In this document: one piece after another, positions 17,237 through 26,454 of the stretch
Numbering within the stretch: the first letter of the stretch is position 1
How the letters are laid out: each line of letters starts with the position of its first letter
Source: Olsenella sp. KGMB02461
GTDB lineage: Bacteria > Actinomycetota > Coriobacteriia > Coriobacteriales > Atopobiaceae
Direction of reading: 5' to 3'
DNA: 64,000 nucleotides
NCBI RefSeq assembly: GCF_012584445.1
Contig: NZ_JABAHI010000008.1
Span: 1,302,001 to 1,366,000 of the forward strand
Notes under the pieces: generated by a model
The model's input: only the letters and a program-made list of their open reading frames with translations
The model's database searches: none
Told to the model about the DNA's origin: nothing
Translations under genes and position numbers: made by a program

Positions 17237-17569
17237 ATGCGTAAGAAGAGTTACCTTGTACTTGCATTTATCATGTGTGCCCTGTTCATTTCGTCAGTTT
17301 CTGCGTATGTCCCCGCATTGGCCAAATCCGCAGATCCCATCCAACCACTTTCCTATAGGGATGAGGTCATTTCTACCTGGGATCGCTACGTATGCAACTA
17401 CACCTCAGCACATGATCGTCCACAATACAATGTTAAATATCGCACTCTTGTATTTCCCAATTCGTATAGCTATTCCGATACTTATACGACAACCGCAAAG
17501 AATGCCTATTGCGATAAAAACCATACCGGGACCGAGTACCATTACACACGCCACTACACTACATGGTAA
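17237..17569 (+). CDS. Small secreted protein, candidate peptide or bacteriocin
   Basis: 110 residues with a clear Sec signal peptide: MRKK, a hydrophobic core LVLAFIMCALFISSVSA, and a likely cut near VPALA (residue 30). The mature part of about 80 residues is rich in Tyr, Thr and His, has two Cys (in YVCNY and AYCDK) able to form a disulfide, and ends in YHYTRHYTTW. AAGGAG sits six bases before ATG 17237. The gene is 30 bases after the ABC ATPase gene and is followed by a strong terminator, so it is the last gene of the unit. Size, export signal and ABC partners recall lactococcin-972-type bacteriocin loci, but I see no convincing family motif; a signalling or envelope-stress protein is equally possible. 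Confidence 0.78.
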   Translation: MRKKSYLVLAFIMCALFISSVSAYVPALAKSADPIQPLSYRDEVISTWDRYVCNYTSAHDRPQYNVKYRTLVFPNSYSYSDTYTTTAKNAYCDKNHTGTEYHYTRHYTTW

Positions 17570-17594
17570 TCATTATTAATATCAATTAGAAAAG

Positions 17595-17630
17595 CTGCCT
17601 CGATAACGTTTAAATATCGAGGCAGTTTTA
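17595..17630. terminator. Terminator after the secreted-protein gene
   Basis: An 11-base perfect stem (CTGCCTCGATA and TATCGAGGCAG, nine-base loop) followed by TTTTA on the plus strand and preceded by AAAAG, so it can stop transcripts from both sides (the XRE gene ends at 17637). Confidence 0.9.
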
Positions 17631-17636
17631 TATCGA

Positions 17637-18599
17637 TTAGTCGTGGCTCTTGGGCCAGAGGGCGTCTACCAGGAGTGATGCGGCGAGACCTAGGAGGATC
17701 CAGGCCCAGCCGGGATGCCAGGTGCCCCAGAGGGCGCCGGTGATGAGGAAGATGGAGAGGCCTGTCCAGAAGCAAAAGCCGGCGACGGCTCCGCGTAGCT
17801 TTTTGCCGCGATGACCGCGCACCCAGGCATTGGCGACTCCGCAGAGACTTTCCCATGCGGGGATGGCTGCAATGAAAGCCCAGCCTAGGTTCCAACGCTG
17901 GCCAAAGAGGCCTAGGCCCAGCAGGGCGATGAGGGAGAGGGGCGCATAGGGGATGCGCGCAATGAAGGCTTTGGGCTTGGAGTCGTGGGAAGTGGCGCGA
18001 TGGGCGTCGGCCCAGCTGTCGTAGCGAGTGTCGTCGATCCATACCGAGCCGTCGTCCTGGGTGCGCACGGTATGAGTGCCGTCGGTGGCGTTGATGTGGA
18101 TGCCGCCCGGACCCACCTCCACCTGGTCGCCAGAGACATAGTCGTGCACCCGCACGCCGTCCCAACCTACATGCACTGAAGCATCTTCGGCGTCTACATG
18201 AACGCCCTCGTCCCAGGAACAATGGACCTGGTCGCGGGAGTCGCCATTCTCGGCATCGGGACTGTTGTCTTGGGAGTCGTCAGCGGGAGTGGGCTCGCCT
18301 GCCGGATTGTCGGCGTCGGCGGCGCTGGGACTAGGAGCGTCGTCCGAGTCTTGGGAGTTGGGTTTCTTGGCAGGGCCGAGGAGGTCGGCGGGGGCATCCT
18401 CGCCATAGATCAGCTGGTCGAGGGTGACTCCGTAGAGGCGGGCGAGGGCGATGAGGTTGTCGGTGTCGGGGCTGGACTCTGTGCGCTCCCATTTGGAGAC
18501 GGCCTGACGGGAGACTCCGAGCTTTTGGGCCAGCTGTTCTTGGGTGAGGCCGTGCTGGCGGCGAAGGGTGGCGAGGCGCTCGGCGATGGAGACGTTCAT
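17637..18599 (-). CDS. XRE-family regulator with C-terminal membrane domain
   Basis: 320 residues from ATG 18599, chosen because AGGAAGG lies eight bases upstream and the helix-turn-helix starts immediately. Residues 5-60 are a Cro/CI-type DNA-binding domain (LRRQHGLTQEQLAQKLGVSR and VSKWER). A Pro/Asp/Ser-rich linker (80-130), a compact beta-rich stretch with repeated histidines (VHVGWDGVRVHDYVSGDQVE) and three or four membrane helices (about 225-318) follow. It should bind DNA from the membrane; similar XRE membrane proteins with WxW-type helices are common in Gram-positive bacteria. Target and signal are unknown. It converges on the secreted-protein gene. Confidence 0.82.
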   Translation of the reverse strand: MNVSIAERLATLRRQHGLTQEQLAQKLGVSRQAVSKWERTESSPDTDNLIALARLYGVTLDQLIYGEDAPADLLGPAKKPNSQDSDDAPSPSAADADNPAGEPTPADDSQDNSPDAENGDSRDQVHCSWDEGVHVDAEDASVHVGWDGVRVHDYVSGDQVEVGPGGIHINATDGTHTVRTQDDGSVWIDDTRYDSWADAHRATSHDSKPKAFIARIPYAPLSLIALLGLGLFGQRWNLGWAFIAAIPAWESLCGVANAWVRGHRGKKLRGAVAGFCFWTGLSIFLITGALWGTWHPGWAWILLGLAASLLVDALWPKSHD

Positions 18600-18710
18600 G
18601 GGCGTGCCTTCCTGTGCGGTGGGCTGCGGGATGAAGTGGTGCGGTTCCATTGGTTCCAGCGTGCCAAGAAGGCCGGTTGCGTGCCACCGCTTTTGGGTTG
18701 AGAATCGAAA

Positions 18711-18741
18711 ACGCCTCCGCAACGAGGGGTTGCGGAGGCGT
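18711..18741 (-). terminator. serS terminator
   Basis: A perfect stem (ACGCCTCCGCAAC and GTTGCGGAGGCGT) downstream of serS on the minus strand, followed there by TTTTC. Confidence 0.9.
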
Positions 18742-18773
18742 GTAAGCGCAGGTAGATCGAGGTGTAGGGAGCG

Positions 18774-20069
18774 CTAGGCGTTGACGGATTCCTCTGGGGT
18801 GATGACGGTCACGCCCCCCATGTAGGGAACGAGGACCTCCGGGACGGTGACGGTGCCGTCCTCGTTTTGGTAGTTCTCGATGATGGCGGCCATGGCGCGG
18901 CCCACGGCGAGGCCGCTTCCGTTGAGGGTGTGCACGTAGCGGGTGCCCTTGAACTCGCTGGGGTCCTTGTAGCGGATGTTGGCGCGGCGGGCCTGGAAGT
19001 CCCAGCAGTTGGAGCAGCTGGAGATCTCCTTGTAGTTGTGGTAGCTGGGCAGCCACACCTCGAGGTCGTAGGTCTTGGCGGCAGAGAAGCCCAGGTCGCC
19101 GGAGCAGAGGGTCACCACATGGTAAGGCAAGCCCAGAGCCTGGAGGCAGAGCTCAGCCTCGTGGGTCATGGCTTCCAGCTGGTTCATGGAGTCCTCGGGG
19201 CGGGCGAACTTGACCATCTCCACCTTGTCGAACTCATGCACGCGGATGATGCCGCGGGTGTCGCGGCCGGCGCTGCCGGCCTCCTCGCGGAAGCAAGGGG
19301 TGAAGGCGGTGTACTTGAGAGGCAGCTTGTCGCCATTGATGACCTCGTCGCGGTGGATGTTGGTGAGCATGACCTCGGCCGTGGGGATGAGGTAGAGGTT
19401 GGGCTCCACATGGAAGAGGTCGTCTTCGAACTTGGGCAGCTGGCCGGTGCCGTAGAGGGTCTCGGCATTGGTGATGACGGGAGGCCACCACTCCTTGAAG
19501 CCGGCCTTGATGTGCATGTCCACAAAGAAGTTGATGAGGGCACGCTCCAAGCGGGCTCCCATGCCTCCCAGCAGGTAGAAGCGGCTGCCGGCGATCTTGA
19601 CGCCGCGCTCGAAGTCGATGATGCCCAGCTCAGGGCCGAGATCCCAGTGGGCTTTGGCCTCGAAGTCGAACTGCCGGGGGGTGCCCCACTTGCGGACCTC
19701 GACGTTCTCGGAGTCGTCCTTGCCCTCCGGCACCGAGGCGTCGGGGATGTTGGGGATGCGGCTCATGAGGTCGTGGAGCTCTTGCTCTACCTGGCCACGG
19801 CGGTCTTCCAGCTGGGAGATGCGGCTCTTATCGGCAGCCACCTGGGCTTTGAGCTGGTCTGCCTGGTCGCGCTTGCCCTCGCGCATGAGGGCGCCGATCT
19901 CCTTGGACGCCTTGTTGCGCGCAGCCTGGAGGGCCTCGACCTGGGCGATGGTGGAGCGGCGCTCGGCCTCGAGCTCGAAGAACCTCTCGCGGTCCCAGGA
20001 GCCGTGGCGCGCCTCCATGGCGGCGTCGACGACCTGGGGATTCTCTCGTACGAACTTGATATCGAGCAT
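18774..20069 (-). CDS. serS: Seryl-tRNA synthetase
   Basis: 431 residues from ATG 20069 ([14 protein letters not shown], the standard SerRS beginning); the frame stays open to 20102. An N-terminal antiparallel coiled coil (residues about 25-105) recognises the long arm of tRNA-Ser, and class II motifs are clear: motif 2 as [15 protein letters not shown] and motif 3 as [20 protein letters not shown]. It charges serine to tRNA-Ser in the cytoplasm, such as the tRNA-Ser at 11039. Its leader was checked for T-box features and none were found. AAAGCGGGG precedes the start. A terminator lies 33 bases after the stop, so the gene is probably monocistronic. Confidence 0.97.
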   Translation of the reverse strand: MLDIKFVRENPQVVDAAMEARHGSWDRERFFELEAERRSTIAQVEALQAARNKASKEIGALMREGKRDQADQLKAQVAADKSRISQLEDRRGQVEQELHDLMSRIPNIPDASVPEGKDDSENVEVRKWGTPRQFDFEAKAHWDLGPELGIIDFERGVKIAGSRFYLLGGMGARLERALINFFVDMHIKAGFKEWWPPVITNAETLYGTGQLPKFEDDLFHVEPNLYLIPTAEVMLTNIHRDEVINGDKLPLKYTAFTPCFREEAGSAGRDTRGIIRVHEFDKVEMVKFARPEDSMNQLEAMTHEAELCLQALGLPYHVVTLCSGDLGFSAAKTYDLEVWLPSYHNYKEISSCSNCWDFQARRANIRYKDPSEFKGTRYVHTLNGSGLAVGRAMAAIIENYQNEDGTVTVPEVLVPYMGGVTVITPEESVNA

Positions 20070-20314
20070 GGGGCCCCGCTTTCTTGTGGGTTGATCTTGC
20101 ATATATCTTGGCAGCCCGGGAGGGCTGGCATGATGCCTGCTGGCATGGCGCGCGATTGGGCGCGCCGGTGTGGTGCGTCTTGCGGTTGGCCCGGAGGGGC
20201 TGGGCGAGTTCTCAGTATATACTTGCCACTACCGCTTGTTGGATACTACCCCGGGCGTCCTGCCGCAACGGCGCGACCCGGCCATTGGGCACATCTTGCA
20301 CCGAAAGGTTAACC

Positions 20315-20527
20315 ATGGACTTCTTTAGCTGGCTTTTTGATACTCGCGCAGGCGTGGCCTGCCTGTTCATTGGCGGCATCATCCTGTGCCTCATCATCGC
20401 GTTCATGCTGGAGCGCCGCACGCGCAAGCAGTATTTCAACCATGAGAAGACCGACGATGAGGAAGGCGGGATCTTCTCGGGTATTTTTGGCGACGACGAT
20501 GAGGATGACTCCAGCTCGAAGCAGTAG
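20315..20527 (+). CDS. Small single-pass membrane protein
   Basis: 70 residues from ATG 20315, seven bases after GAAAGG; the frame is open upstream but without a start signal. One membrane helix (GVACLFIGGIILCLIIAFML, residues 13-32) is followed by a basic stop-transfer segment (ERRTRK) and an acidic, Ser-rich tail (DDEEGGIF then DDDEDDSSSKQ). It diverges from serS. No family recognised; likely topology is C-terminus in the cytoplasm. Confidence 0.72.
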   Translation: MDFFSWLFDTRAGVACLFIGGIILCLIIAFMLERRTRKQYFNHEKTDDEEGGIFSGIFGDDDEDDSSSKQ

Positions 20528-21110
20528 CTTCCAGCTCAAAGCAGTGGTGCGCCAGACGGGGCGGCAGGGGCGGCCCGCGGCTTGGGGCGAGAGCAGATCC
20601 ACCTGTGAGATGGGGACGCAAGGCAGATGAGGTTTTGACTGGGTGCCATCTCATGCCCGCTAAGTACTTTCTCCATGCATTCATGCCTACTAAGTACTTA
20701 GTAGGCCAATTTCGCCCAAAATCTGCCCCACTTTTTATTTAAGTATCACATCACCCAAGCTCACAGAGTTGGTTTCCTATTAAATTGTACTTAGTAGGCG
20801 CGTGCTGGAGGAAACGTACGGGAGAAATGTACTTAGCAGGCGCGTGCTGGAGGAAATGTACAGGGGAAATGTGCTTTGTAGGCGCGAGTGTTGTCGCTCT
20901 TCTGCATCTTGGCCCCGCAGACCCTACAGGTCGCCTTCTTCATGGAGCCCTCCTGCCTTCAGGATGAAACGACTCGATTCTGCTGTCTTCATCTGGGATT
21001 ATAGGGCCTCCGATAGCACACCATTTGTCCTGTACATCTAATCCGGGAGTGTGAATCAGGAGCGCTACTCCGGAGCGATTATTATTTGTACTTTTAGCGC
21101 GGCATGAAAA
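20528..21110. other. Intergenic region, 600 bases, no supported gene
   Basis: It begins with a short imperfect duplication of CCAGCTCGAAGCAGT at the end of the small membrane protein gene (20513-20545), then holds the repeat array. Nothing else was recognised. Confidence 0.5.
20655..20890. repeat. Array of GTACTTAGTAGGC repeats with palindrome and 42-base tandem units
   Basis: Six copies of a 13-base motif GTACTTAGYRGGC or close variants: inverted at 20655-20667 and 20685-20697, direct at 20694-20706, 20787-20799, 20829-20841 and 20871-20883. The second and third overlap to form a perfect 22-base palindrome at 20685-20706. The last three begin 42-base tandem units (20787-20828, 20829-20870, then a partial copy), which share GCGCGTGCTGGAGGAAA. 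A frame across the units (14 residues per repeat) has no proper start and I do not call a gene. The array fills the gap between the small membrane protein gene and tRNA-Leu. Confidence 0.75.
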
Positions 21111-21111
21111 A

Positions 21112-21131
21112 AGGAGCCTTGAAGGGCTCCT
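21112..21131 (-). terminator. Terminator after tRNA-Leu
   Basis: AGGAGCC and GGCTCCT arms with a six-base loop; on the minus strand a run of T follows. Confidence 0.88.
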
Positions 21132-21140
21132 GAGAAAGTC

Positions 21141-21227
21141 TGGTGCGGGCGAAAGGACTTGAACCTTCATGAGATTGCTCTCATACGGACCTGAACCGTA
21201 CGCGTCTGCCAATTCCGCCACGCCCGC
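21141..21227 (-). tRNA. tRNA-Leu (CAG anticodon)
   Basis: 87 bases, class II. Acceptor GCGGGCG pairs with CGCCCGC, the anticodon stem-loop GTACGGTTCAGGTCCGTAT has CAG, there is a variable arm, T loop GGTTCAAGTCC and encoded CCA. It reads CUG. Confidence 0.95.
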
Positions 21228-21238
21228 GTAGCTAGGTT

Positions 21239-21268
21239 AGTATGCCACACTTTTACCGCCTGTGGCAA
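21239..21268 (-). promoter_or_regulatory. tRNA-Leu promoter with an inverted repeat
   Basis: On the minus strand TTGCCA (21268-21263), 18-base spacer, CATACT (21244-21239). The same stretch carries the inverted repeat TGCCACA (21243-21249) and TGTGGCA (21261-21267), which could bind a regulator or affect the divergent kinase operon. Confidence 0.55.
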
Positions 21269-21457
21269 AGTTTTTTTGATCGCACCTATGAGTCCGGTTC
21301 CCCACATAAGCTCTCCTTGATTTGGCGCAAGGGCGGGGCAAGAGTGCCTAGGCTAAGCGGGGATGCTACACTAGGAAGCCAAAGAGTCGCAGGTACCCGT
21401 CGGTGCCTGCAGACAAAAGTCGTCCATTCGCACCCCATACACACCAAGGACGTCGTT

Positions 21458-23425
21458 ATGGCCCCATTCAACCAAGAGATGCCTTCGCAGGCTGGACCCG
21501 CTCGCACGGGTCGCAGCGCCTACGGCGTTGGCGCTGCGGGAGGCCTAGGGGTTGCAGCTGGGGGCGACGCTTTCGCATCTCCCCAGTTGTTGGGACGCTA
21601 CCGCATCATAGAGCAGCGCGACCAGGGCGGTTTTGGCTCCGTGTTGGTGTGCTGGGACGTGCGCCTGCAGCGACGCGTGGCCATCAAGTGCCTGCCGCTG
21701 GAATCCCAGGATCCTGAGGCCTATGCCCAGGCAGGCTACGATGCCGCAGGGTACGGCCCAGCGGGCTGGGGCGCGGGGAACGCCGCAGGCTATGGAGCCG
21801 ATGCCGCGGTGGCAGAGGCGCTGGCAGAAGCCCGGGCGTCCAGCGCGCTTACGCATCCCAACATCGTCACGGTGCACGACTTTGCGGTGGACGACCAGTT
21901 CGCCTACATAGTCATGGAGTACGTGGACGGCGTGACCCTTTCAGAGTTGATGGGCCGCGTCGAGGGTGGCGTGCTTATATGGTGCGAGGTGGCCTACGTG
22001 TTGCAGTCGGTGGCCTCGGCGCTCTCCTACGCCCACGACCACGGCGTGCTGCATCTGGACATCAAGCCCGCAAACATCATGATCGACAAGACCGGCGCGG
22101 TGAAGCTGGCAGACTTTGGCATGGCCTCGCTGGCCTCGGCGGCCGGCTGGGACGATGCCCGAGGCGGCACGGTGGGCTACATGCCTCCCGAGCAGCTTTG
22201 CGGCGAGCTGGTGGACGAGCGCTCCGACGTCTTTTCGCTGGCAACCGTCTGTTATCAGGCGCTTACGGGACGGGCGCCCTTCTCGGCTCCTACAGCCGAG
22301 AAGTCGCTCAAGCTGGAACAAAAGGGGGCGCCGCCGCTGGACTCGGTGGAAGCCGAGCTGGCGGGCCCCGTGACCTTGGCTTTCGAGAGCGCCATGAGCG
22401 CCGATCCGGCCGCGCGCATGGTGGATCCGCTGGAGCTGGCGGGCGAAGTGGTGCCGTCGCTGGGAGACCCCGAGGAGGGTCGGGCGTCCATCTGCGGGCT
22501 GCTGGACCAGGCGGAGGAAGGCGAAGAGTTCGATGAGTCGGCCTGGAGGGCCATGGATCCTCCCGGACGCCGCATCCCGTGGCTTGCGGATTTTGTGTGC
22601 GTCGCCGCCGACGCCCTGGCCGCATTCCTCGTGGCCAGCTGGGCCTGCCAAAGCCTGGGATTGCCCCTGAGCTGGGTGAGCGTCCTGGCGCCTGCCGCCT
22701 GCGCAGCCCTCACCGCGCTCGCCCCCATGGTGGGCGCCTGTACTACGCTACTGGTTGCCTGTGTGGCCACGGGTTCGGCGGCCTTTGGCTCTGGCGGCCT
22801 GCTGCCCGCCCTGGGTTGGAGCATCGCGGTGGCGGTGCCTACCCTGTTATGGGTGGTGCGCGTGCTGCCTTGGCTGCCGAGAAACTCCAGCCGCCTGGCC
22901 TGCATCTCTCTGCTTGCAGGGCCGGCTGCCGGGTCGCCGGCGGTGAGCCCGGGCATTGCCGGCTATGGGCTGCCGCCTGCCGTGGCGGCCCTCACCAGCG
23001 CCCTGTCGTCCCTGCTTGCGCTGGTAGTGCGCGCAGGAGCAGGCGGCAACGCCGGAGGCAGCCTCTTCTTTGCAGCGGGAGCCGCAGGAAGCGCTGCAAG
23101 CTCTGCCGGCGGCATGGGCCCTCTGGCTGCCGTGGGAGCGGCGGTGTGCGTGGTGGGCTTCTCGGCATTGGCAGCTGCAGCAGCGTCCTGGTGCGGCGCC
23201 AAAGGCAGCCCGGGGCGCGCGGCGGCAGGGCAGCTTTTGGCGGTCGTCCTCATGCTGGTAGGGCTTTGCGTGGCTTCAGGTCTGGAGAATGGCCAGATAT
23301 GGGCCGCTCCATCAGTTCAGGCCACGGCCGTTGCGGTAGGCTCAGGAGTACTCATGCTCCTCATGGTCGCGCTGTTTGGCATCCCCACGGCGCGCCGGGA
23401 AGGTGAAGACAGTGAACTTCCTTAA
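21458..23425 (+). CDS. Membrane Ser/Thr protein kinase
   Basis: 655 residues from ATG 21458, seven bases after AAGGA; 72 open codons upstream have no ribosome site. The Hanks-type kinase domain spans about residues 45-330: glycine loop QRDQGGFGSV, VAIK lysine (K77), a catalytic loop reading LHLDIKPANIM (D201, with Leu replacing the Arg of HRD) and ADFGMAS. The C-terminal half is about nine hydrophobic, Ala/Gly-rich helices rather than PASTA domains, so no outside sensor is evident. It is the first gene of the fhaA-fhaB-pstP-rodA/pbpA-pknB unit and overlaps fhaA by 14 bases. By context it phosphorylates FHA or cell-wall proteins, the place held by pknA in mycobacteria. Confidence 0.87.
   Translation: MAPFNQEMPSQAGPARTGRSAYGVGAAGGLGVAAGGDAFASPQLLGRYRIIEQRDQGGFGSVLVCWDVRLQRRVAIKCLPLESQDPEAYAQAGYDAAGYGPAGWGAGNAAGYGADAAVAEALAEARASSALTHPNIVTVHDFAVDDQFAYIVMEYVDGVTLSELMGRVEGGVLIWCEVAYVLQSVASALSYAHDHGVLHLDIKPANIMIDKTGAVKLADFGMASLASAAGWDDARGGTVGYMPPEQLCGELVDERSDVFSLATVCYQALTGRAPFSAPTAEKSLKLEQKGAPPLDSVEAELAGPVTLAFESAMSADPAARMVDPLELAGEVVPSLGDPEEGRASICGLLDQAEEGEEFDESAWRAMDPPGRRIPWLADFVCVAADALAAFLVASWACQSLGLPLSWVSVLAPAACAALTALAPMVGACTTLLVACVATGSAAFGSGGLLPALGWSIAVAVPTLLWVVRVLPWLPRNSSRLACISLLAGPAAGSPAVSPGIAGYGLPPAVAALTSALSSLLALVVRAGAGGNAGGSLFFAAGAAGSAASSAGGMGPLAAVGAAVCVVGFSALAAAAASWCGAKGSPGRAAAGQLLAVVLMLVGLCVASGLENGQIWAAPSVQATAVAVGSGVLMLLMVALFGIPTARREGEDSELP
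22279..22303. repeat. Inverted pair of CTTCTCGGCT inside the kinase gene
   Basis: CTTCTCGGCT and AGCCGAGAAG, ten-base perfect arms around five bases, related to the GCCGAGAAAC element. It lies in kinase-coding sequence (residues Pro-Phe-Ser-Ala to Ala-Glu-Lys-Ser). Confidence 0.6.
22875..22885 (-). repeat. Exact TGCCGAGAAAC element
   Basis: TGCCGAGAAAC on the plus strand in the kinase gene, in the context GC-TGCCGAGAAAC-TCCAGC. The same 19-base context recurs at 32434. Confidence 0.8.
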
Positions 23426-24713
23426 CGTGTTCGAAGAGCGCATCTCTGGTCTGTTTGGCGATTCCGCCCAGGCTGCCGCGCCCTTCTCCTTTAAAAAGCT
23501 TGCCAAGAAGGCCTCGAGCGAGCTGGAAAAAGAGACCTACGTGATCAACGGCGTAGATACGGCTCCTGCCCTGTTCACGGTGCTTATATCGGCAGACGAC
23601 GATGCCGCCATGCGCCCTCTTTACGCCAGCCTCACCCAGGAGACGGCCCTGTTTTTGGAGGCCCATGCCCAGCGCCGCGGCTACACCTTTGTGGGCGCGC
23701 CGCTGGTGCGCTTCATGGTGGACCCGTCGCTCAAGCACGGCAAGTTCTCCGTGTTTGCAGAGAATGTCGACGCCCGCACCCTGGATCATCTGCGGGTGGA
23801 GGAGCAAGAGGTGCTCTCGGGCGCCCCTGCCGCCGCCCCTGCGCAGGGTCGCGCTGCAGCCACTCCGCGCGCCGCCGCCTCTGCCCGCCCCCGCGCCAAC
23901 GCGCTGGAAGCGGGCCTGGGCCCCATCGGCAGCCCGGTGGCAGACGGCGCAGATGCCGGCTTGGACGTCATCAGCCCCAGCACCGTGCTGGACGTGGTGG
24001 AAGACGCCTACATCTCCGAGCAGCCCGGCGTCCCTGTCGCGCGTCCCGAGGCCCCCATGGGCCCCAACCTGGCGCTGCGTCCGGAGCCCGCGGCTCCCTA
24101 TGCCGACAATGGCATGCCCCAGGCAGCTGTCCCGGCCGCCGGCGGCCCGTCCTTCTCGGCAGCAGAGAATGCGTCTGCCGCTGGCGCCGGTGCGCAAAGC
24201 CGCAGGCATGCTGCCTCGACCCCCCTGGTAAACCCCCATGCGGACGGCTCTTACAGCGCCACCCCCAGCTATGCCGGCTACGACGTGCCCGGCGCCCCGG
24301 CTCCCGTGGCGCCCTCGGTGCAGCAGCCAGCCGCATCGGTCCCTGGGCCTACCATGGCCCCTCCCACCCAGCGCCGCAACGTGCCCCTGGTAAACCCGCG
24401 GGCAGGGGCCGCGCCTCGTGCGACGGGCCCTTCGGCGGTGCTCATCGACCGCCAGAGCGGGCGCACCTATGCCTGCACCTCCGACCGCTGCGTCATTGGC
24501 CGCGAGCGCACCACCGGCGGCATCGTGCTGCACGACCCCAACGTGAGCCGCCGCCATGCAGAGCTGTCCTATCAGGGCGGCCACTGGCTCATCAGCGACC
24601 TCAAGTCCATGAACGGCACCCTGGTGAACGACGTGGACATCGAGCGCTGCGTGCTGCGCGACGGCGATCTCATCACGCTGGGGCTTACGAACCTTGAGTT
24701 CCGGGAGGGCTGA
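23412..24713 (+). CDS. fhaA: FHA-domain protein FhaA (DUF3662 + FHA)
   Basis: 433 residues if started at GTG 23412 (VNFLNVFEERISGLF), eight bases after GGAAGG; an upstream ATG at 23376 adds 12 unlikely residues. Residues 1-130 match the DUF3662 N-terminal domain of FhaA (FEERISGLFGDSAQA, then KLAKKASSELEKE). A Pro/Ala-rich linker of about 200 residues follows, and a C-terminal FHA domain (CVIGRERTTGGIVL, VSRRHAEL, MNGTLVND) binds phosphothreonine. In mycobacteria FhaA links kinase signalling to peptidoglycan precursor export. It overlaps the kinase gene by 14 bases and fhaB by one (TGATG), so all are translated together. Confidence 0.92.
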   Translation: MNFLNVFEERISGLFGDSAQAAAPFSFKKLAKKASSELEKETYVINGVDTAPALFTVLISADDDAAMRPLYASLTQETALFLEAHAQRRGYTFVGAPLVRFMVDPSLKHGKFSVFAENVDARTLDHLRVEEQEVLSGAPAAAPAQGRAAATPRAAASARPRANALEAGLGPIGSPVADGADAGLDVISPSTVLDVVEDAYISEQPGVPVARPEAPMGPNLALRPEPAAPYADNGMPQAAVPAAGGPSFSAAENASAAGAGAQSRRHAASTPLVNPHADGSYSATPSYAGYDVPGAPAPVAPSVQQPAASVPGPTMAPPTQRRNVPLVNPRAGAAPRATGPSAVLIDRQSGRTYACTSDRCVIGRERTTGGIVLHDPNVSRRHAELSYQGGHWLISDLKSMNGTLVNDVDIERCVLRDGDLITLGLTNLEFREG

Positions 24714-25122
24714 TGATCGACCTCGTCCTCTTTATTGGCCGCATCCTTTTGGTGGTGTTGCTCTACCTGTTTTTGTTCGCGGTCATGCGCACCGGCATTG
24801 GCCTGGTGAAAGGACAGCGCAAAGACTCCGCCATCTGGACCTTGGACTTGGAGAAAGGGCCTCGCAACCTGCGCGGCCTCCATGTGGACATGCTGGGGCC
24901 GGTGGTCATCGGCCGCTCCCCTAGCTGCGACATCGTCATCGACGAGCCCTTTGTGAGCGCCAACCACGCACGCCTCACCCTCCAAGGCCCGGCGCTGGTG
25001 CTGGAAGATCTGGAATCCACCAACGGCACCATGGTCAACGGCCGCGAGGTCACCGAGCCCATCACCCTGCGCGACGGCGACGACCTGCAGGTAGGCGACG
25101 CCGTGCTTCGAGTGAGCCGCCG

Positions 25123-25126
<4 letters not shown>
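24713..25126 (+). CDS. fhaB: Membrane FHA protein FhaB
   Basis: 137 residues: one N-terminal helix (FIGRILLVVLLYLFLFAV) followed by an FHA domain (VVIGRSPSCDIVI, VSANHARL, STNGTMVNG) in the cytoplasm. This is the standard FhaB/FipA architecture, a phospho-dependent adaptor at the division and elongation machinery. It overlaps fhaA by one base and pstP by four (ATGA), typical for this operon. Confidence 0.92.

Positions 25127-26450
<1,324 letters not shown>

Positions 26451-26454
<4 letters not shown>

Noticed and set aside
18867-20312. Long plus-strand frame opposite serS
   Set aside because: serS is certain on the minus strand, and the plus frame has no signals or recognisable domain.
20070-20314. 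T-box riboswitch in the serS leader
   Set aside because: The conserved antiterminator sequence and a leader terminator were looked for and not found.
20785-20967. Repeat-bearing 60-residue frame (GACWRK units)
   Set aside because: It starts with TTG without ribosome site and simply follows the 42-base tandem repeat.
23361-24584. 407-codon minus frame opposite fhaA
   Set aside because: fhaA has clear DUF3662 and FHA motifs on the plus strand; the minus frame shows only composition bias.
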